Shown here: piece after piece, positions 32,830 to 46,933 of the stretch | How the letters are laid out: each line of letters begins with the position of its first letter | How positions within the stretch are numbered: the first letter of the stretch is position 1 | Origin: Boswellia sacra | Taxonomy: Eukaryota > Streptophyta > Magnoliopsida > Sapindales > Burseraceae | NCBI GenBank assembly: GCA_013180625.2 | Contig: SNVD02013170.1 | Coordinates: 1 to 64,000, forward strand | Length of the DNA: 64,000 nt | Reading direction: 5' to 3' | The notes under the pieces: model-generated | Seen by the model: the letters and a program-made list of their open reading frames with translations, nothing else | Database searches by the model: none | What the model was told of the DNA's origin: nothing | Made by a program: the position numbers and the translations under genes

Positions 32830-35800
32830 AAATGACAAATAGATGACTTTGAAGAAGAAAGAACATAGAATTTAAAGTGGTTCGACATTGATTTTCCTAC
32901 ATCCACTTTCAAAAACTCCAAAAGAATTTTATTAAGACAAAGCAATGTACAAACTCCGTAATGAAGCAGTCAAGAACACAGCTTTGAACCTTACTGAAAC
33001 TAATACAGAGAAACAAGAATTCCTAAAATACTAGATCCCAATTACAACCAAAATCTATATTTCTCTTAATTTCTCTGTTTTCTCTCTTAGTTACAAACTG
33101 TTCTCGTTAGCTAATATATACTCAAAGATTATAGAGTAACTAACCAACTAACTAGGTAGCTAGCTGCAGCTGACTAGCCAACTAACTTCTAATAACTAAC
33201 TCACAACTAATTTTCCCTCCAGCTGCATAACTGAATTGATGAGTTGAATAGCTGACTTCTGATCGAACCTTTAACAATCTCCACCTTGGTTCTAAAGTAA
33301 GTTCATGTGCTTATCCTTTTGCAACCTTAGTCTTTTTTTACTTCTCAGCCTTTGTCAAGATTGATCAACCTCGTGCACAATCTGAACTTGACCAATGGAC
33401 ATCACGATTAAAATGCAACCTTACATCAACATATTTAGTTCTTTATTGATGCACATGATTTTTCCACAGCAAAATGGCACTTTGACTATCTGAATGTACC
33501 ACTGGAACTTGATGCAAAACCTTTGGTTCAGTTACTAATCCCGTAAGCCACAATGCCTCCTTGATTGTTTCCGTAGTAGTTGTATACGCAGTTTTAGTTG
33601 TTGAAAGAGCAACAATTGATTGAAGTTGAGATTTTAGCTGATAGCTCTACTACAAAGTGTAAACAAGTAACCCGTGGTTGATCTTCTTTTTTCTACATCC
33701 CCTGCAAAATCAGAATCTATATAACCAGCAAGTGCTGCAACATTTTCAGATTTTTTATAACATAAACCAATAGCCATTGTCCCTTTTGAGATATCTAAAC
33801 AGCCATTCAACCACTCCAATGCACCTTTCCTAGGTGACGTAAATTTGCTCAATACACTCATAGCTTGAGCTATTTTAGGCCTTGAACAAACCATTGTAAA
33901 TATAACACACTCCCTATGGCATTAGAATAAGGTACACCTAACATATCTTGTTCTTCATCTTCAGTTGTGGGATACTGTAGTGTTCAAAATAAAAATTGTG
34001 CAGCTAAGAAACGTTCACAGGTTTAGAGTTCTCCATTGAAAAGCTCTATAAGTAGCCTTTTTATGATAACAACAACCTGCCACTTACTATATTTCTATAT
34101 ATTTCGATTCCAAGAATTTTCTTAGCAGGACCGATGTCCTTCAGCTCAAATTCATCTTTGAGAATTTCTTTTAAGTTCATTATCTCCAACTTATCTCCAA
34201 TTGCTATTAACATGTTAATATATATCAGAAAGTAAATTGGACAAGAATCTAGATTCTCCTTGAAGTATACACAACCATCACAGCAACTTCTATGGAAACC
34301 TTTCGCATACCACAAAGGAATCAAACCTTTTATACCATTGTCTAGGGGATTGTTTTAAACCATAAATAGACCTCTTTAACAAACATACTTTATTTTCTTC
34401 CCCTACAACCTCAAAACCTTCTGGTTGTTCTAAAATTTTTTCATCTAACTCTCTAGGAAGAAAAGTAATCTCAACATCTAGTTGTTCTAGTTCCCAATCA
34501 AACTGAGTTATCAAAGCAAGGAGAATTCTTATGGATGTGTGTTTTACCACTGGAGAGAAACCTCTTTGCAATCAACCCCTTATCTTTGTGTGTAGCCCTT
34601 GGCTACCAACCTGCTTAACTAAGTGGTTCAGACTCTACTGCACCTTCTTTTCTCTTGAAAATCCACTTGCAGTCCACAACTTTCTGATTTTTAGGCTTAT
34701 GTACAAGCACCTAGATTTGATTATGAGGGAGTGAATGCATTTCTTCTTTCATTGCACTTAAACATCTTCATGAATCCTTACTTTCTAAAGCTTCTTTATA
34801 GAGTGGATCTGATTGCTTTAAATCGTTAGCCACTATAAGAGTATAAGCCATAACACCTGCATAACCGAATCTGTCATGAGGTTTTATTAACCTCTTTAGC
34901 CTATCCTTAGTCAATTGATAATCTAGTAGGTCTATTACTTGATCTTCTTCTTGAGTATCCTCGTGAATTTCCTTTATAGCATCTTTAATCCTTTGAGTTT
35001 CAATTTGCGGAGGTTACACCTCAAACTCAAAGTGTTCTCTGCTATGATAAACTTTATAATCCACAAGATCATCTTTATTTTCTACATTAGAAATTGAATT
35101 TTGAGTTTCAAGCATGACATCTCTACTACTGATGATCTTAATTCTAGAAGGGCTTTTCTCCTATAACCCATATCCTTTAGTTCCATCTGGATATCCTATA
35201 AACGTCACAGATCTTGGCTTAAGTTTACTTTCAAAGGCTGCACAACCAAATACTCTAAGGTTACTATAATTTGCAGGTTCCTTACTCCCTAATTCCTCTG
35301 AACTTTTATAATTGATGGCACTAGATGGTGAACTATTCACCAATATTGTGAGAGCTCCATAACTGAACAAAATACATCTTACTTTATCTAAGAGAGTCCT
35401 ATTCATTCTCTTATCTCAGCTAGGCCATTTTGTTTAGGAGTTTTTTAACCGTCTTATGCCTTTGTATTCCATTTTCTTTGGAAAAAATATTAAACTCCTC
35501 ACTACAAAATTCATGTCAATTGTCAGTCCTCAAAACTTTTAAGTTTCTTCCCTGTTTGATTTTCAATTAGAGCTTTCCAATGTTTAAACTCTGTAAAGGC
35601 TTCATCTTTATTTTTTAACAAAGAGATCCAAATCTTTCTAAAGTAATCATCTACAATAGACTTGAAATATCTACTTCATAAGTTGGCACTTTAGTAGGCC
35701 CCCTATAGATCAGAATGTGCATAAGAAAGAACGCGATCTGATTTATGAATTGAAGAAGTAAATTTCAGTTTGTGTTGCTTACCAAGAATGCAGTATTCAC

Positions 35801-36655
35801 AAAAGTCAATCTTATTGATTGAGTCACTACATGGCAAGCCTTGAGTTTGTAATTCCCTTAGCCCTCTTTCGCCAATATGAGCTAGTCTCTGATGCCAAAA
35901 ATTTTATCTTGTCATCAGTAACAGAGATTACAACTGCATCACCTAAAACCACTTAAGCTTCAAGTACATACAAGCCATTTCTCCTCTTCCTTTTCATGAC
36001 TACCACGACAACCCTTTGTGACCTTTAACTAGCTATTATCTGAAAGACTAACTTGATTCCTCCAAAGTTTCTAGAGAGATTTAAGTTCCATTTCAGCTTT
36101 GAGACATGTTTCACATTCGTTAAAGCTCTTGTTATGCCATAAAAAATTTTCACGTATACAATACCAATACCAGCAACCATACATGCTTCATTGTTTCCCA
36201 TAAGGACTTTACCACCCTTTAATGGATTGTAATCAAAGAAGTAATCCTTTCTTGAACACAAATGATAGGTGCAACCGGAGTCTAATATCCATTCATTATT
36301 ATTTTGCTCTGCATTAATAGCCAACACCTCTGAACTTTCATAGCCATCACTTGCTACAGTAGCATTAGCATTTTCAAAGCCTTTTTCTTTCTTTTTGAAC
36401 TTTCTTCCTAGATAATCTTCTTGAAATGATCCTCCTTATGAAAATAAAACTTCTTGTGCCTTTGACCTTGGATTTTGACCTTGATTTTCCCCAGCCCTTT
36501 TGTCCCCTTTTCTGACTTCTGCCTCTAATTGTCAAACTACCACAATTGGCACCAGATTTCTTCTCTAATTTCATCTCGACATCTCTTGATCTTAGAACTG
36601 ACAGAACATCATCAAAGGTCAAACATTCTCTACCATACTTAATAGTAAGCTGTTA
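32830..36655 (-). mobile_element. Decayed Ty1/copia element, Tork/Tnt1-like, minus strand
   Basis: From right to left on the minus strand: gag end (36622-36374, with a shifted zinc-knuckle trace); protease (36327-36025, WILDSGCTYHLCSRKDYF); integrase traces with its C-terminus at 35406-35161 (NLRVFGCAAFESKLKPRS); RT (34571-34061, with EQPEGFEVVG and SIYGLKQSPRQWYKRF); RNase H (33894-33634, with SDFAGDVEKRRSTTGYLF). Many stops and frameshifts are present. A purine stretch reading AAGGTGGAGATTG on the minus strand ends at about 33277, and LTR-like TGTTAAAGG starts at 33276. No matching LTR or primer site is visible on the right, so the 5' end is lost near 36655. The left limit is approximate. 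Confidence 0.75.
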
Positions 36656-37848
36656 GGTTTTTACTTTTAATCATTTCTATTTTTTGATTTGTACTTATAT
36701 TTTTCATTTTGGTTTGTATTTAACCTAATGAGTGGTTGGACAAATGCAGTTTGAAGAATTTCCTAAATTGTTTGCATTTTTCAGAGGGTGGTTCTCTCGA
36801 AACAACTGATAAAATTTATGATCTTATTCATTTTGTACAATCATACTACCAACATAATAAAATATGTTAATTTTCACAAGAGAATTCTTTGGCCAAAGAT
36901 TTAAATGATCAATTACTTAAACAACTTAAGGGGAAATAATTAACTGTCAAAGGTGTCAATACTTCCAATATTGTTGTACTAATTAATCACTATACAAAGA
37001 TTCACATTTCCAAATTACAAAGACCATTGAATGCAAAATTTCCCACTCCTTAGTAATTCAAAAAATGTTTATCCTAGTATATTATTTCGCAGTTAACTCA
37101 TGATTATTAAGATGAGTATCTTTAGTGCCTATAAGATACAATAAAAACAAGTCACTAAAATTAGATCTTATTTATAATTTGTTCAATACAATTATTACTA
37201 TCAGTGACTCACAATTGGTTAATTAATCCAATCAGTTGTGACCTTCACTATAATTATCAGCAATTCCATTGGCTAACATCAATCTTGACGTGGATCAATC
37301 ATCTTTAATTTAATAAGCGATACTTTTTGTTTCCACCATCAATGTAAACTCTAAAGATATCTATCTTTCTAATATTTTTCTGTAATTACAAATTTATACC
37401 TAGTATTAAAACTAACTCTTTACCACCTATACACATGAAACCCTAATCTCTAGAGAAAGATGTATGAGTTACTTTTGAAAGATCATGAAAGAACTTTCAA
37501 GTTATCATTAGATTTGATTGATTTACATGAAAAAAAAGGCCACTGTTATTGCCAATAAAAAAATTTGCCACCATGGGAGCTTTCTTCCATATTAATCATT
37601 AAAATTTTTGCCAAGAGAAAATAAATAAATTGATTAAAAGAGATGGAAGAAAAATAAGGGAAAAAATACTTTAATTCGGGAGAAGATTTTGGAATTTGAT
37701 AAAATGACAAATTCTTCTTAATGATCACTCTATTTATTTTCTTTACTCATTTTCTCTATATGGATATCTTGCAAGATATTATCTATATTTTACGAAGAAG
37801 ATGGGTGTATATAATTTAAAGGAAAATAAAATTAGATAATTTTGGGAA
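36656..37848. other. AT-rich spacer before the SIRE-type element
   Basis: I see no gene or clear repeat here. The minus-strand frame at 37546-37728 is unrecognised and probably chance. Confidence 0.5.
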
Positions 37849-38893
37849 TGTTGGTGTCGAGTGTCGAGATCTTGTCTAGTGTCGAGTTGTTGTCGTGTCC
37901 AGATTTTGTGGAGTTTCGAGATTTTGTGTTGAGTGTCGAGTGTCGTGTGTCGGATAGTTGTGCCGAGAATGTTGGTGACGAGATTGTTGGTGTCAACATG
38001 CATGTGCCATGCACATGTTATATTTTGATCAACTTGTGATGAAACAAGAATATTATTTTAATTCTTATTTTATTGTTTCTAGAATTATATTTTAGGAAGT
38101 ATTTGATTTATAATAAATATCTCCTTAAGATTAGGATATAATATCTTGTATTCCAAATAAAATAGGAGAATATTTATTTGTGTCTAAATTCCTTTAGAAG
38201 TTTAATTATAACACTTCCTATTATATTTCTCCTTATCCTAATATGATTTTGATTAGAATTTTTGCAGGATTTTAAAGGAGATTTCGTCCAAGCCTCTCAA
38301 TATATATACCATGTTATATTTACATAACTGGAAGGGCTGATCACGTGGAAGACAAATTGGCGGGTTAGCTGATTTGGTTGTGTTTTGAGAGAGTCTTGAT
38401 TTTGGCATTCGATGAATTGATAGAAGAGCTTAAACGCAAATTGGATGCTTCTTTAATTTGATTCTTTGAGTCTTTTGATTCATGTATGAGTGGTAGAAAT
38501 CGTACATGAGTTGTTGATTGAATCTGTGTGAGTTAGTAGACACTTGGGATAACTTCGGGTTAAGTGTTTATGTAATTCAATGTCAGACATCGTGTGTTAA
38601 GTATAACTTAACAGTGTATTGTTAAGTTATCTACGATAGAGAGTGGACAGTGTCACTAGAGTTTAAGATCTTTGCGAATATTTTGTTTTACAAAGATTAG
38701 GTCAGTGTGTGAGGGTGAGTCAACATTGTAAAAGGTCCTAAAGATTGTACAAACAAGAACTTAGTGAATTGCAGCTCTATAGCTGTCCGTGGATGTAGGT
38801 TTTATAACCGAACCACGTAAAAATCCTATTGTGCCGATTTACTTTACAGTTTATTATTATATTACTTATAACTGCATACTTCTAGAACTATCA
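37849..38893 (+). repeat. 5' LTR of SIRE-type element
   Basis: It is TG...CA, beginning TGTTGGTGTCGAGTGTCGAG and ending GAACTATCA. It opens with a cluster of GTGTCGAG-like repeats. Confidence 0.9.
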
Positions 38894-38895
38894 AT

Positions 38896-38907
38896 TAGTA
38901 TTAGAGT
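38896..38907 (+). other. Mutated primer-binding site, SIRE-type element
   Basis: TAGTATTAGAGT stands where TGGTATCAGAGC is expected. All three differences are G-to-A or C-to-T transitions, as left by decay of methylated cytosine. Confidence 0.75.
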
Positions 38908-39037
38908 AGGTTCACTGATAGACAAGTGAAGAAAATGATCAGGCTGATCTAGAAGAATGGAGTTTATTCGCAATGGAGTATCTGGAACACAACCACCTAT
39001 CCTTGATGACAGTAATTATTCATGTTAGAAGGTAAGA

Positions 39038-40693
39038 ATGATGATGTATATCAAGTCTCTTGATGACAGGGCATGGACTAGTGTGCTTAAAGGATGGACA
39101 CCGCCAACGAAGGTGAATGCTTTTGGTGATTCCGAACCCAAACCTGAAGATGAATGGACTGATGAAGAATACCGACGTTCTAGCTGGAATTCAAAGGCTC
39201 TTAACGCAATCTTTGCTGCAGTGGAATTAAATAACTTCGAACAGATTTCAAGGTGCAAAGTAGCCAAAGAAGCATGGGACATACTTGAGGTGAAACATGA
39301 AGGTACTATATCTGTTAAAAGATCTAAATTGATGAGATTAAATTCTCAATTTGAAAATTTGATGATGCATGAGGATGAGTCAATTTCTGAGTTTTACTCT
39401 AAGATATGTCCCATTACAAATTCAGCATACATGCTTGGCAAAACTTTCACTGATGTAGAAATTGTTAGCAAGATAATTAGGTCTGTTCCAGATAAATTTC
39501 AACCTAAAATTTCAGCCATTGAGGAAGTTAAAAACACTGATGAGATGAGGGTTGATGAACTGATTGGCATTCTCCAAAACTTTGAATTAATCAAAGTACT
39601 AGGAAGCAAAAAGGAAAAAGCATTGCATTTAATGTGAAAACTGAAAAATCTGATGATCAAAGTAATGATGAGCTTGATGAAACTGATTCTAAACAGATTG
39701 CTTTTCTAACAAGAAATTATGTCAAGTTCATGAAAAGAAATTTCAGGAAAAAGAATCAAGAAAAGCCATCAAACTCAAGTGAAGAAAAATTCAGAAAGTT
39801 CAGCAAGGAGAATGACAAGAAGAAGCCAAAACAACCTGAAAAGAAAAGGCAGATTCAGTGTTATGAATGTTCCGATTATGGGCATATTCAATCTGAATGT
39901 GCTAATCTCAAGAAGAAGAATAAAGGGCTGACAGCAACATGGAGTGATGAATCAGAATCGGAGTCAGAAGATCAAGATTGCATGAGCAATTTTGTTGCAT
40001 TTACTGTATCTGCAGCGGATAAAGGGAAAGCTGTTATGTCTGATATAACAAAAAATTGCTAAAACCAGTGTTGATCATTCTGATGAAGAAGATGGACCAA
40101 AATACTATGAAGAGTTGCAAGAGACATACAACGCACTCTATGGTGAATGGCTAAATCAGAAGGAAGAAATCAAAATCTTGAAGAAGAAGATTGAGGTGCT
40201 GGAATGTGAAAAATCCTATGCTGAAAATCGTATCTCGGAGCTGGAGACTCTTTTGACAGACAAAACAGCACATATTGAGAAAATCACAACAGAACTGGTT
40301 GAAAGCAAGAGGTGTGTTGATCAACTCAAAATTGGAGGAGCCAAACTTGATCATGTTTTGAGTCTTGGAAGAGACAACTCTAATAAATATGGATTGGGGT
40401 ACACAGAAGGTAATGTTGCATCTTCATCAAAAACAATTTTTGTGAAAGCCTCAACATCAAGTAAGAATTTAGAACTTAACTCTTTAAAGTCAAGCCCTGA
40501 TTCTAAGAGCAGTGAGACATTTGTCTCTCCACTGAGTTCTTTCAAATCCACTCCTAAAAAGGTAAAGAAATTCATTCCTACTTGTTATTTTTGTGGTAAA
40601 AAGGGACATATTAGGCCTAGATACTTTAAACTATTAAATTTTTTGCATAAGAGATCAAAACAGTTCAAATTGTTACCAAAATCACAACAGTAG
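39038..40693 (+). pseudogene. SIRE-type gag
   Basis: This is the gag of the copia element in three open stretches (39038-39637, 39634-40062, 40115-40693) separated by small shifts or stops. The first carries the capsid-like UBN2/DUF4219 region (LDDRAWTSVLKGWTPP, then KVAKEAWDILEVKHEG). The second has a CCHC knuckle (CYECSDYGHIQSEC). The third is coiled-coil rich (KEEIKILKKKIEVLECEKS) and ends with a second, damaged knuckle (CYFCGKKGHIRPRY, where the last Cys is lost). Very long, coiled-coil gag is usual for SIRE elements. Confidence 0.85.
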
Positions 40694-40754
40694 TGGGTTA
40701 AGAAAGACAAGACAGTATGTCATGTTGCTCTTACTGCTCTTAACCAATCATCTA

Positions 40755-43700
40755 ACGGTTTGTGATATTTTGACAGTGGTTATTCCAGGCACATGACTGG
40801 AAATAAACAGTTTTTAACAGATTTTAAACCATGCAAGGATGGTAATGTCACCTATGGAGATGGAGCAAAGAGTAAGATCATTGGTAAAGGCATTTTGAAT
40901 GTCAAAGGCCTACCCAATTTTCAAAATGTCTTGCTGGTTGAAGGTTTAAAAGCTAATCTTATTAGTATTAGTTAGATTTGTGATGACAAGTACATTGTTC
41001 ATTTCACACAAAACAAATGCATGGTCTTAGATAATTTTGGTAAATGCATTCTAGAAGGTAATAGATCTTCAGATAATTGTTATTTGTAAAGATTGCATTT
41101 CAAACTAGGATTTCAGATTTGGAATTATGGCATCAAAAATTAGGGCACTTAAATTACAAAGACTTGGTTAAATTAACTAAGTTAGGTGCTGTAAAAGGAG
41201 TTCCTAAACTTGATGACAAAGTTAATGGAATTTGTGGACCATGTCAAATGGAAAAACAAATTAGAAGTTCACACAAATCAATTCCACATCTTAGCACATC
41301 CAAAATACTTGATTTGCTTCACATGGATCTTATGGGTCCTATGCAAATTGAAAGCATTACAGGTAAGAGATACATATTTGTTTGTGTGGATGATTTTTCT
41401 AGATATACTTGGGTTGATTTCATTAAAGAAAAACCTGACACTTTTGAAGCTTTCAGGAATCTTTGTGTTAAGCTTGAAAATGAGCAAAATAGGTACATTG
41501 GCAGGATTATGAGAATAAGAAGTGATCATAGCAAGGAGTTTGAAAATGTTAGCTATGCTGACTTTTGCAAATATCATGGAATTGATCATGAATTTTTAGC
41601 TCCTAAAACCCCTGAATAGAATGGCATAGTGGAAAGGAAGACTAGAACTCTTCAAAGGATGGCTAGAGTGATGCTCAATAGCAAAAAGTTGACCAAAAGG
41701 CTATGGGCTGAAGCAATAAGCACTGCTTGTTATATTTCAAATAGAGTTTTTCTTAGATCTAGCATTAACCAGACACCTTATGAAATTTTGAGAGGTAAAA
41801 AACCGAATTTGAAATATTTTCATGTTTTTGGATGCAAGTGTTACATCTTAAATGACAGAGAGCAGTTAGGAAAATTAGACCCGAGAAGTGATGAAAGAGT
41901 CTTCGTGGGATATGCTCAAAATAGCAAAGCATTTCGAGTTTACAATATGAGAACTAAGGCAGTCATGGAATCTGTAAACGTAGTATTTGATGATCTGGAT
42001 GAGTATGCAAAATACCCACAAGAGGAAAGCATAACCAGCTTCATAGATGATACAGAGAAGACAAATTCAGTCAGCAAAAATAAAGAAGATTCTGTTATGA
42101 AAGAGGAAACCGCCGCTGTTACACCCGACGTAACAGTAACATCTGACAACTTAGATTTGAACAAGAATTCAATCAGGAATGAAGATGAAAAGAAAGATCC
42201 ACCCACATGGATTCAGAAGGCACATCCAACAAGTTCTATCATTGGAACACCAGATGGCATGATGAAGACTCGAAGCAAGGTAAGAAATCAGGTAAGATTT
42301 GCATGTTATGTTTCTTTAGTTGAACCAAAAAATGTGAAAGAAGCCTTAAAAGAAGATGTTTGGATTCAAGCCATGCAAGATGAACTTAATCAGTTTAAAA
42401 GGAATGAAGTATGGGAATTAGTTCCTAGGCCAGAAAATGCAAATGTCATTGGAACTAAATGGATATTCAAAAATAAAACTGATGAAAGTGGACAAGTAGT
42501 AAGAAATAAGGCTAGGCTAGTTGCACAAGGTTACACACAAGTAGAAGGCATAGACTTTGATGAAACCTTTGCACCAGTAGCTAGATTTGAGTCAATCAGA
42601 TTACTACTTGTAATTGCTTGTTTGCTTGATTTTAAGCTGTACCAAATGGATGTTAAAATAGCATTTCTAAATAGCTATCTCAATGAAGAAGTCTTTGTTG
42701 AACAGCCTAAAGGATTTGAAGATCCTAAACATCCTGATTTTGTGTACAAATTGCACAAAGCATTGTATGGTTTGAAACAAGCTCCTAGAGCTTGGTATGA
42801 AAGGTTGACAAATTTTTTGATCAACAGAGGTTATAAAAGAGGTAGCAATGATAGGACTTTGTTTATCAAACATGCATCTAACTATCTTATTGTTGCACAA
42901 ATATATGTTGATGACATTGTTTTCGAACCAACTAACAAAAGCAAAACTAATGAGTTTGTTAAGTTGATGCAAGAAGAGTTTGAGATGAGCATGGTAGGAG
43001 AATTAAATTTCTTTCTTGGATTACAGGTTAAGCAAATGAATGATGGGATATTCATATCTCAATCAAAATATGCTAAAATCTTGTAAAGAAATTTGGGCTT
43101 GAAAATGCAAAACCAATGAAAACTCCTATCAGTACTAATCTAAAACTTTCAAAAGACAATGCAGGCCAGTAAAGATTTTGATGCAAGTTTGTAGAGAAGT
43201 ATTGTTGGCAGCCTATTATACCTCACAGCAAGTAGACCAGACTTGTGCTTTAGTGTAGGATTGTATGCAAGATTTCAAGCAAATCCCAAAGAATCACATC
43301 TTGCAGCAGCAAAGAGAATCATCGGGTATGTTCATGGAACACATGATTATGGAATATGGTTTTCTAAAGATACAAATGATTATCTTGTAGGGTTTAGTGA
43401 TGCTGACTGGACAGGAAATGCAGATGACAGAAAAAGTACCTTAAGAGGATGTTTTTATCTTGGTACTAACTTGGTTTCATGGCACAGCAAAAAACAGAAT
43501 TCTATTTCTTTATCTATTGCTGAAGCTGAATACATAGCAGCAGGGAGTTGTTGCACACAACTATTGTGGACAAAGCAAATGTTGAGTGATTATGGTATTG
43601 AACAAAAGCCTATAACTGAGTTTTGTGATAATAATAGTGCTATAAATATTTCCAAAAATCCTGTTCAGTATTCTAGAACAAAACACATTAACATCAGATA

Positions 43701-43852
43701 CCATTTTATAAGGGAACTAGTAGAGTCTAAGGTGATACACATTGGACACTCTCCACTGATAGACAATTGACTGACTTGTTCACTAAGGCATTGGATACAA
43801 AAAGATTTGAAAATCTAAGAAAAGCTTTAGGCATCTGTCAATTATCTGAATA
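40755..43852 (+). pseudogene. SIRE-type pol: protease, integrase, RT, RNase H
   Basis: The protease begins near 40767 (FDSGYSRHMTGN), with a TGA just before it where Trp is usual and a Tyr where Cys is usual. The integrase spans about 41077-41990, with its zinc region around WHQKLGHLNYKDL and GICGPCQME. The core has DDFSRYTWVDF, and a TAG replaces a codon ahead of NGIVERK. RT is at about 42330-43090 (MDVKIAFLNS, LYGLKQAPRAWYERL and YVDDIVF). A frameshift follows at 43086. RNase H (43243-43852) has GFSDADWTGNADDRKSTLRG and IAEAEYIAAGSC. The reading ends LFTKAL...GICQLSE at 43852. Confidence 0.88.
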
Positions 43853-44687
43853 AACACTGTGTGCTGTTATGTTATTTGTAACTGTAATATCATAAGTTTT
43901 CTTCTAATTAAGCATGTGTGAGCTGTGATATAAAAATTGAGTTAATGATAAGATACTGGTTTAAAAATGAAAAATACAGAGAGGGCTACCAGTACATGAT
44001 ATGTGAAAGCCATCCATTGAGAGTAATTTCATTGTATCTAGGAAATATGGTGAGGTCACCCACTCAAATAGAAAAGGGGTACCTCTATACATTTGTGAAA
44101 GCTACTATATTTATTTATAAAATTCACATTGAGACTAACTTTTGTGTGTGTAAGAAGCATGCTCAAGTTGATTACTCAATTGGATTCAGTGATGAAATTA
44201 ATAAAGGTAAATAATCAGCTCTGAAATATGCCTTCTTAGAATGATTCATATGATGTTCAGATACTGTTGTTATGTTATTGTTAACTGTTTGCTGTTACGT
44301 TTTTCTCAACACCTGATGCTCTTTGTGCTTATCCAAAACTTTGATTTTCTTGTGTGTCCATATGTCAAAAATATCATGTCAACTGTATTGAATTGAGGGG
44401 GAGAAGTTTCAGTGGCAGAAATCCTAATTATATTAGAATTCCTTATTCCAATGAGAATCAAATTTGAATTTTTGTCCATAAATGTCAGTTATGAAACGGT
44501 TTTGGAAATAGAATTAACATTAAATTTTGTTAAAAACAAAATTGTTTCAATTTTGGCCTAGTATATTACGAATAGTTTTTGGGCTTTTCTTGTTCATACC
44601 ATACTCCAACTACAGTTTCTTCCCTGTCCCGCGTCTTGCTTCTCTCTTCCTGTTCTAGAAATTTTTTGCAAACCAGTAACCCTAACC

Positions 44688-46521
44688 ATGGCAATCGCAT
44701 CTGACTCGACAAAGACAGCCAGTTCTTCATCTTCTCGCAGTAACTCCAGTTATAACAAGAGCAACAGTGTACCGTCGTCTCCGACACAATAAGCACATGC
44801 AGAGATCGCAACTGATCCAGCCATGAGTGAAGATGAACTTGTTCCAATAAAGAAGATAAAGGATAAAATCAAGTCGAAGTACAATAAATTCCTCACAGCA
44901 GCTGTCAAACAGAAGTTTGTGAAACACACTTCAATGAGGAAACTGCAGATGGAAAGGCCAGTGAAACTGTCAGATTTCGACACCTATGGCCTGGGTGAGA
45001 TGATTGAGTCTATTTACTGGACTCGTACGGTAACAAACTTCCTACCCCATGTGAAAGCTTTAATTCAGGAATTTTATGCAAATATCTCTTTTGCCATTGA
45101 TGATTCTAAAAGCTTTTATTATCACAAAGTTTATTGTAGAGGAAAGTTTGTTAAGTTATCTCCGAATGTTATAAACACTTTCCTGGACATTCCCATAGGC
45201 AGTTGACATGCATTAGATGAAGAATTTAATATGGCTGAAGTGATAAAGGAATTGACTAGTAGAACAGACATTGTTTGGAAACCGAAAGATGGTATAGACC
45301 GCAATACCTTAGGAAGAAATATCGAGTGATGCATAAAATAGCTCAGTTCAATTGGCTTCCTTCTTCCATCAAAATCAAGTTCGGGAAGACAGAGTGAAAT
45401 TTCTATATTGCTTAGGCACCAATCGACCAATTAACTTTGGTTTACTAGCCTATAGATCAATTGTACAAATTGGTTCCTATCCCTCTGATTATTACTTGCT
45501 TGTATATCCATGCTTAATCCAAGGCATTCTTGCACAGAATAGCATCCCTATAAGTTCTAATGAACAGACAGAAATTCTATCCAAGTCAATCACCAAGGGA
45601 TTTCTTCACAGATTGCATGATAAGTTTGAGTTGCCTGTCCCTAAACCGAAGCCAAAGAGAGTCAGGAAAAATCCGATGCAAAATGTTTAAGAACAGGTTG
45701 TATTGATCAACTCTACTTTAACAGAAATTGTGCAGGATTTGAAGGAAATTAAATTCAAGCAATCTGCCTTGGAAGCAAAGTTTGCAGGACACCCTGATGC
45801 TACAACAGAGCCACAACCCATAGAGACTGAAACTGTGGTTCCTGAGAAACCAACTGAGGAGATTCCTGAGGCTGATGAACCTCTGCCTGAAGAAGCTGAG
45901 CAAATGCCTACAGCAGGTCAAGCTGCACAATCTGCTGTGGAGACAGACACAATAGTAGAACAAAAGCAGAAGGCAAAACCAATCAAGTCTCCTGCAAAGG
46001 GAACTAGAAGGAAGGGAAAGAAGACAGTTAATGTGGTGAAGAAACCATCTGACCAGAAAAAGACGAAGAAAATTCAATCATCAGCTCCATCTTTAAGAGA
46101 TGCATCTGTGTCAGATGAACCAACACAAGCAGAATCTAGAATGAAACAGCTTTCACCACTTGCTGAGGAAGAACCTCATGATTTCCCTCTTCCTGAAGCA
46201 ACTGAAGCAGAGCCTTATACCTCTCCACCACCAACTCAATCACCACCACATGTAGTTCAAATCACCTTTCTTGCAGAGGAATCAACTGAACCAATCCCAC
46301 ATCCACCATCTCCAACTGCAGATAAGCCACTAGTTTCTTCTTCACAACAGCCTGCTGTTATATTACAGACAACAGAAACCAGTGCAGAACTCCGTGAGAA
46401 GGACATCAGACGAATTGTGGCTGAAGTTACTATTACTTCCTTTGACACAACTGATGCACTGCCAGTTCCTGTACCCTCTAACAGCCTACCCCCACTACCA
46501 GGCGTAGGTTTAAAACAGTAG
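44688..46521 (+). pseudogene. Third ORF (env-like position) of the SIRE-type element
   Basis: A coding region lies between pol and the 3' LTR, where SIRE elements carry a so-called env-like gene. It starts at ATG 44688 with a Ser-rich leader, meets TAA near 44790 and continues in frame from 44823 to 45206. Family-typical stretches are EFYANISF and YCRGKFVKLSPNVINTFLDI, as in the plant transposon protein domain found in such ORFs. After further stops it continues at 45352-45690 and 45703-46521. The last part is rich in Pro, Glu, Thr and Lys and carries no obvious domain. I see no convincing signal peptide or fusion segment, so an envelope role is not supported by the sequence. Function is unknown. 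Confidence 0.7.
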
Positions 46522-46933
46522 CTCGCAGGACCAGAAAGTGCCCTGGCAGTTCCACTTCTCCACCAGTTTGCAAGTCTCCCAGACTTAGTTAGTTTTAGCC
46601 ACTTGTGCTGAAATCAAGGGGGAGATAAGGGAGTTGCTACTGATCTTTTTGTTGTTCTTTCTGTTATCTCTGTTTTAACTGTGTTTATTTTTTTGTTGCT
46701 TATTCCTCAAAGGTGTAAGTAAGAAGTGAGGGGGAGTAAGAACTAAATTTCTTATGCTATGTGTGTGCATTAGACCTAGTTTGATGTTATGTGTTTTTAC
46801 TGTGTTTTATTTTAATTGCAGGATAGACAAAGTTATGACAGTGTTCTGTTATGATTTTTGTAACAACTCACATATTATTTTTACGCATGAAACAGTTTTG
46901 TGTTTTCATCACAAGTTGCCAAAAAGGGGGAGA

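Noticed and set aside
44566..45098. Minus-strand frames opposite the third ORF of the SIRE-type element
   Set aside because: They mirror the plus-strand coding sequence and match nothing.
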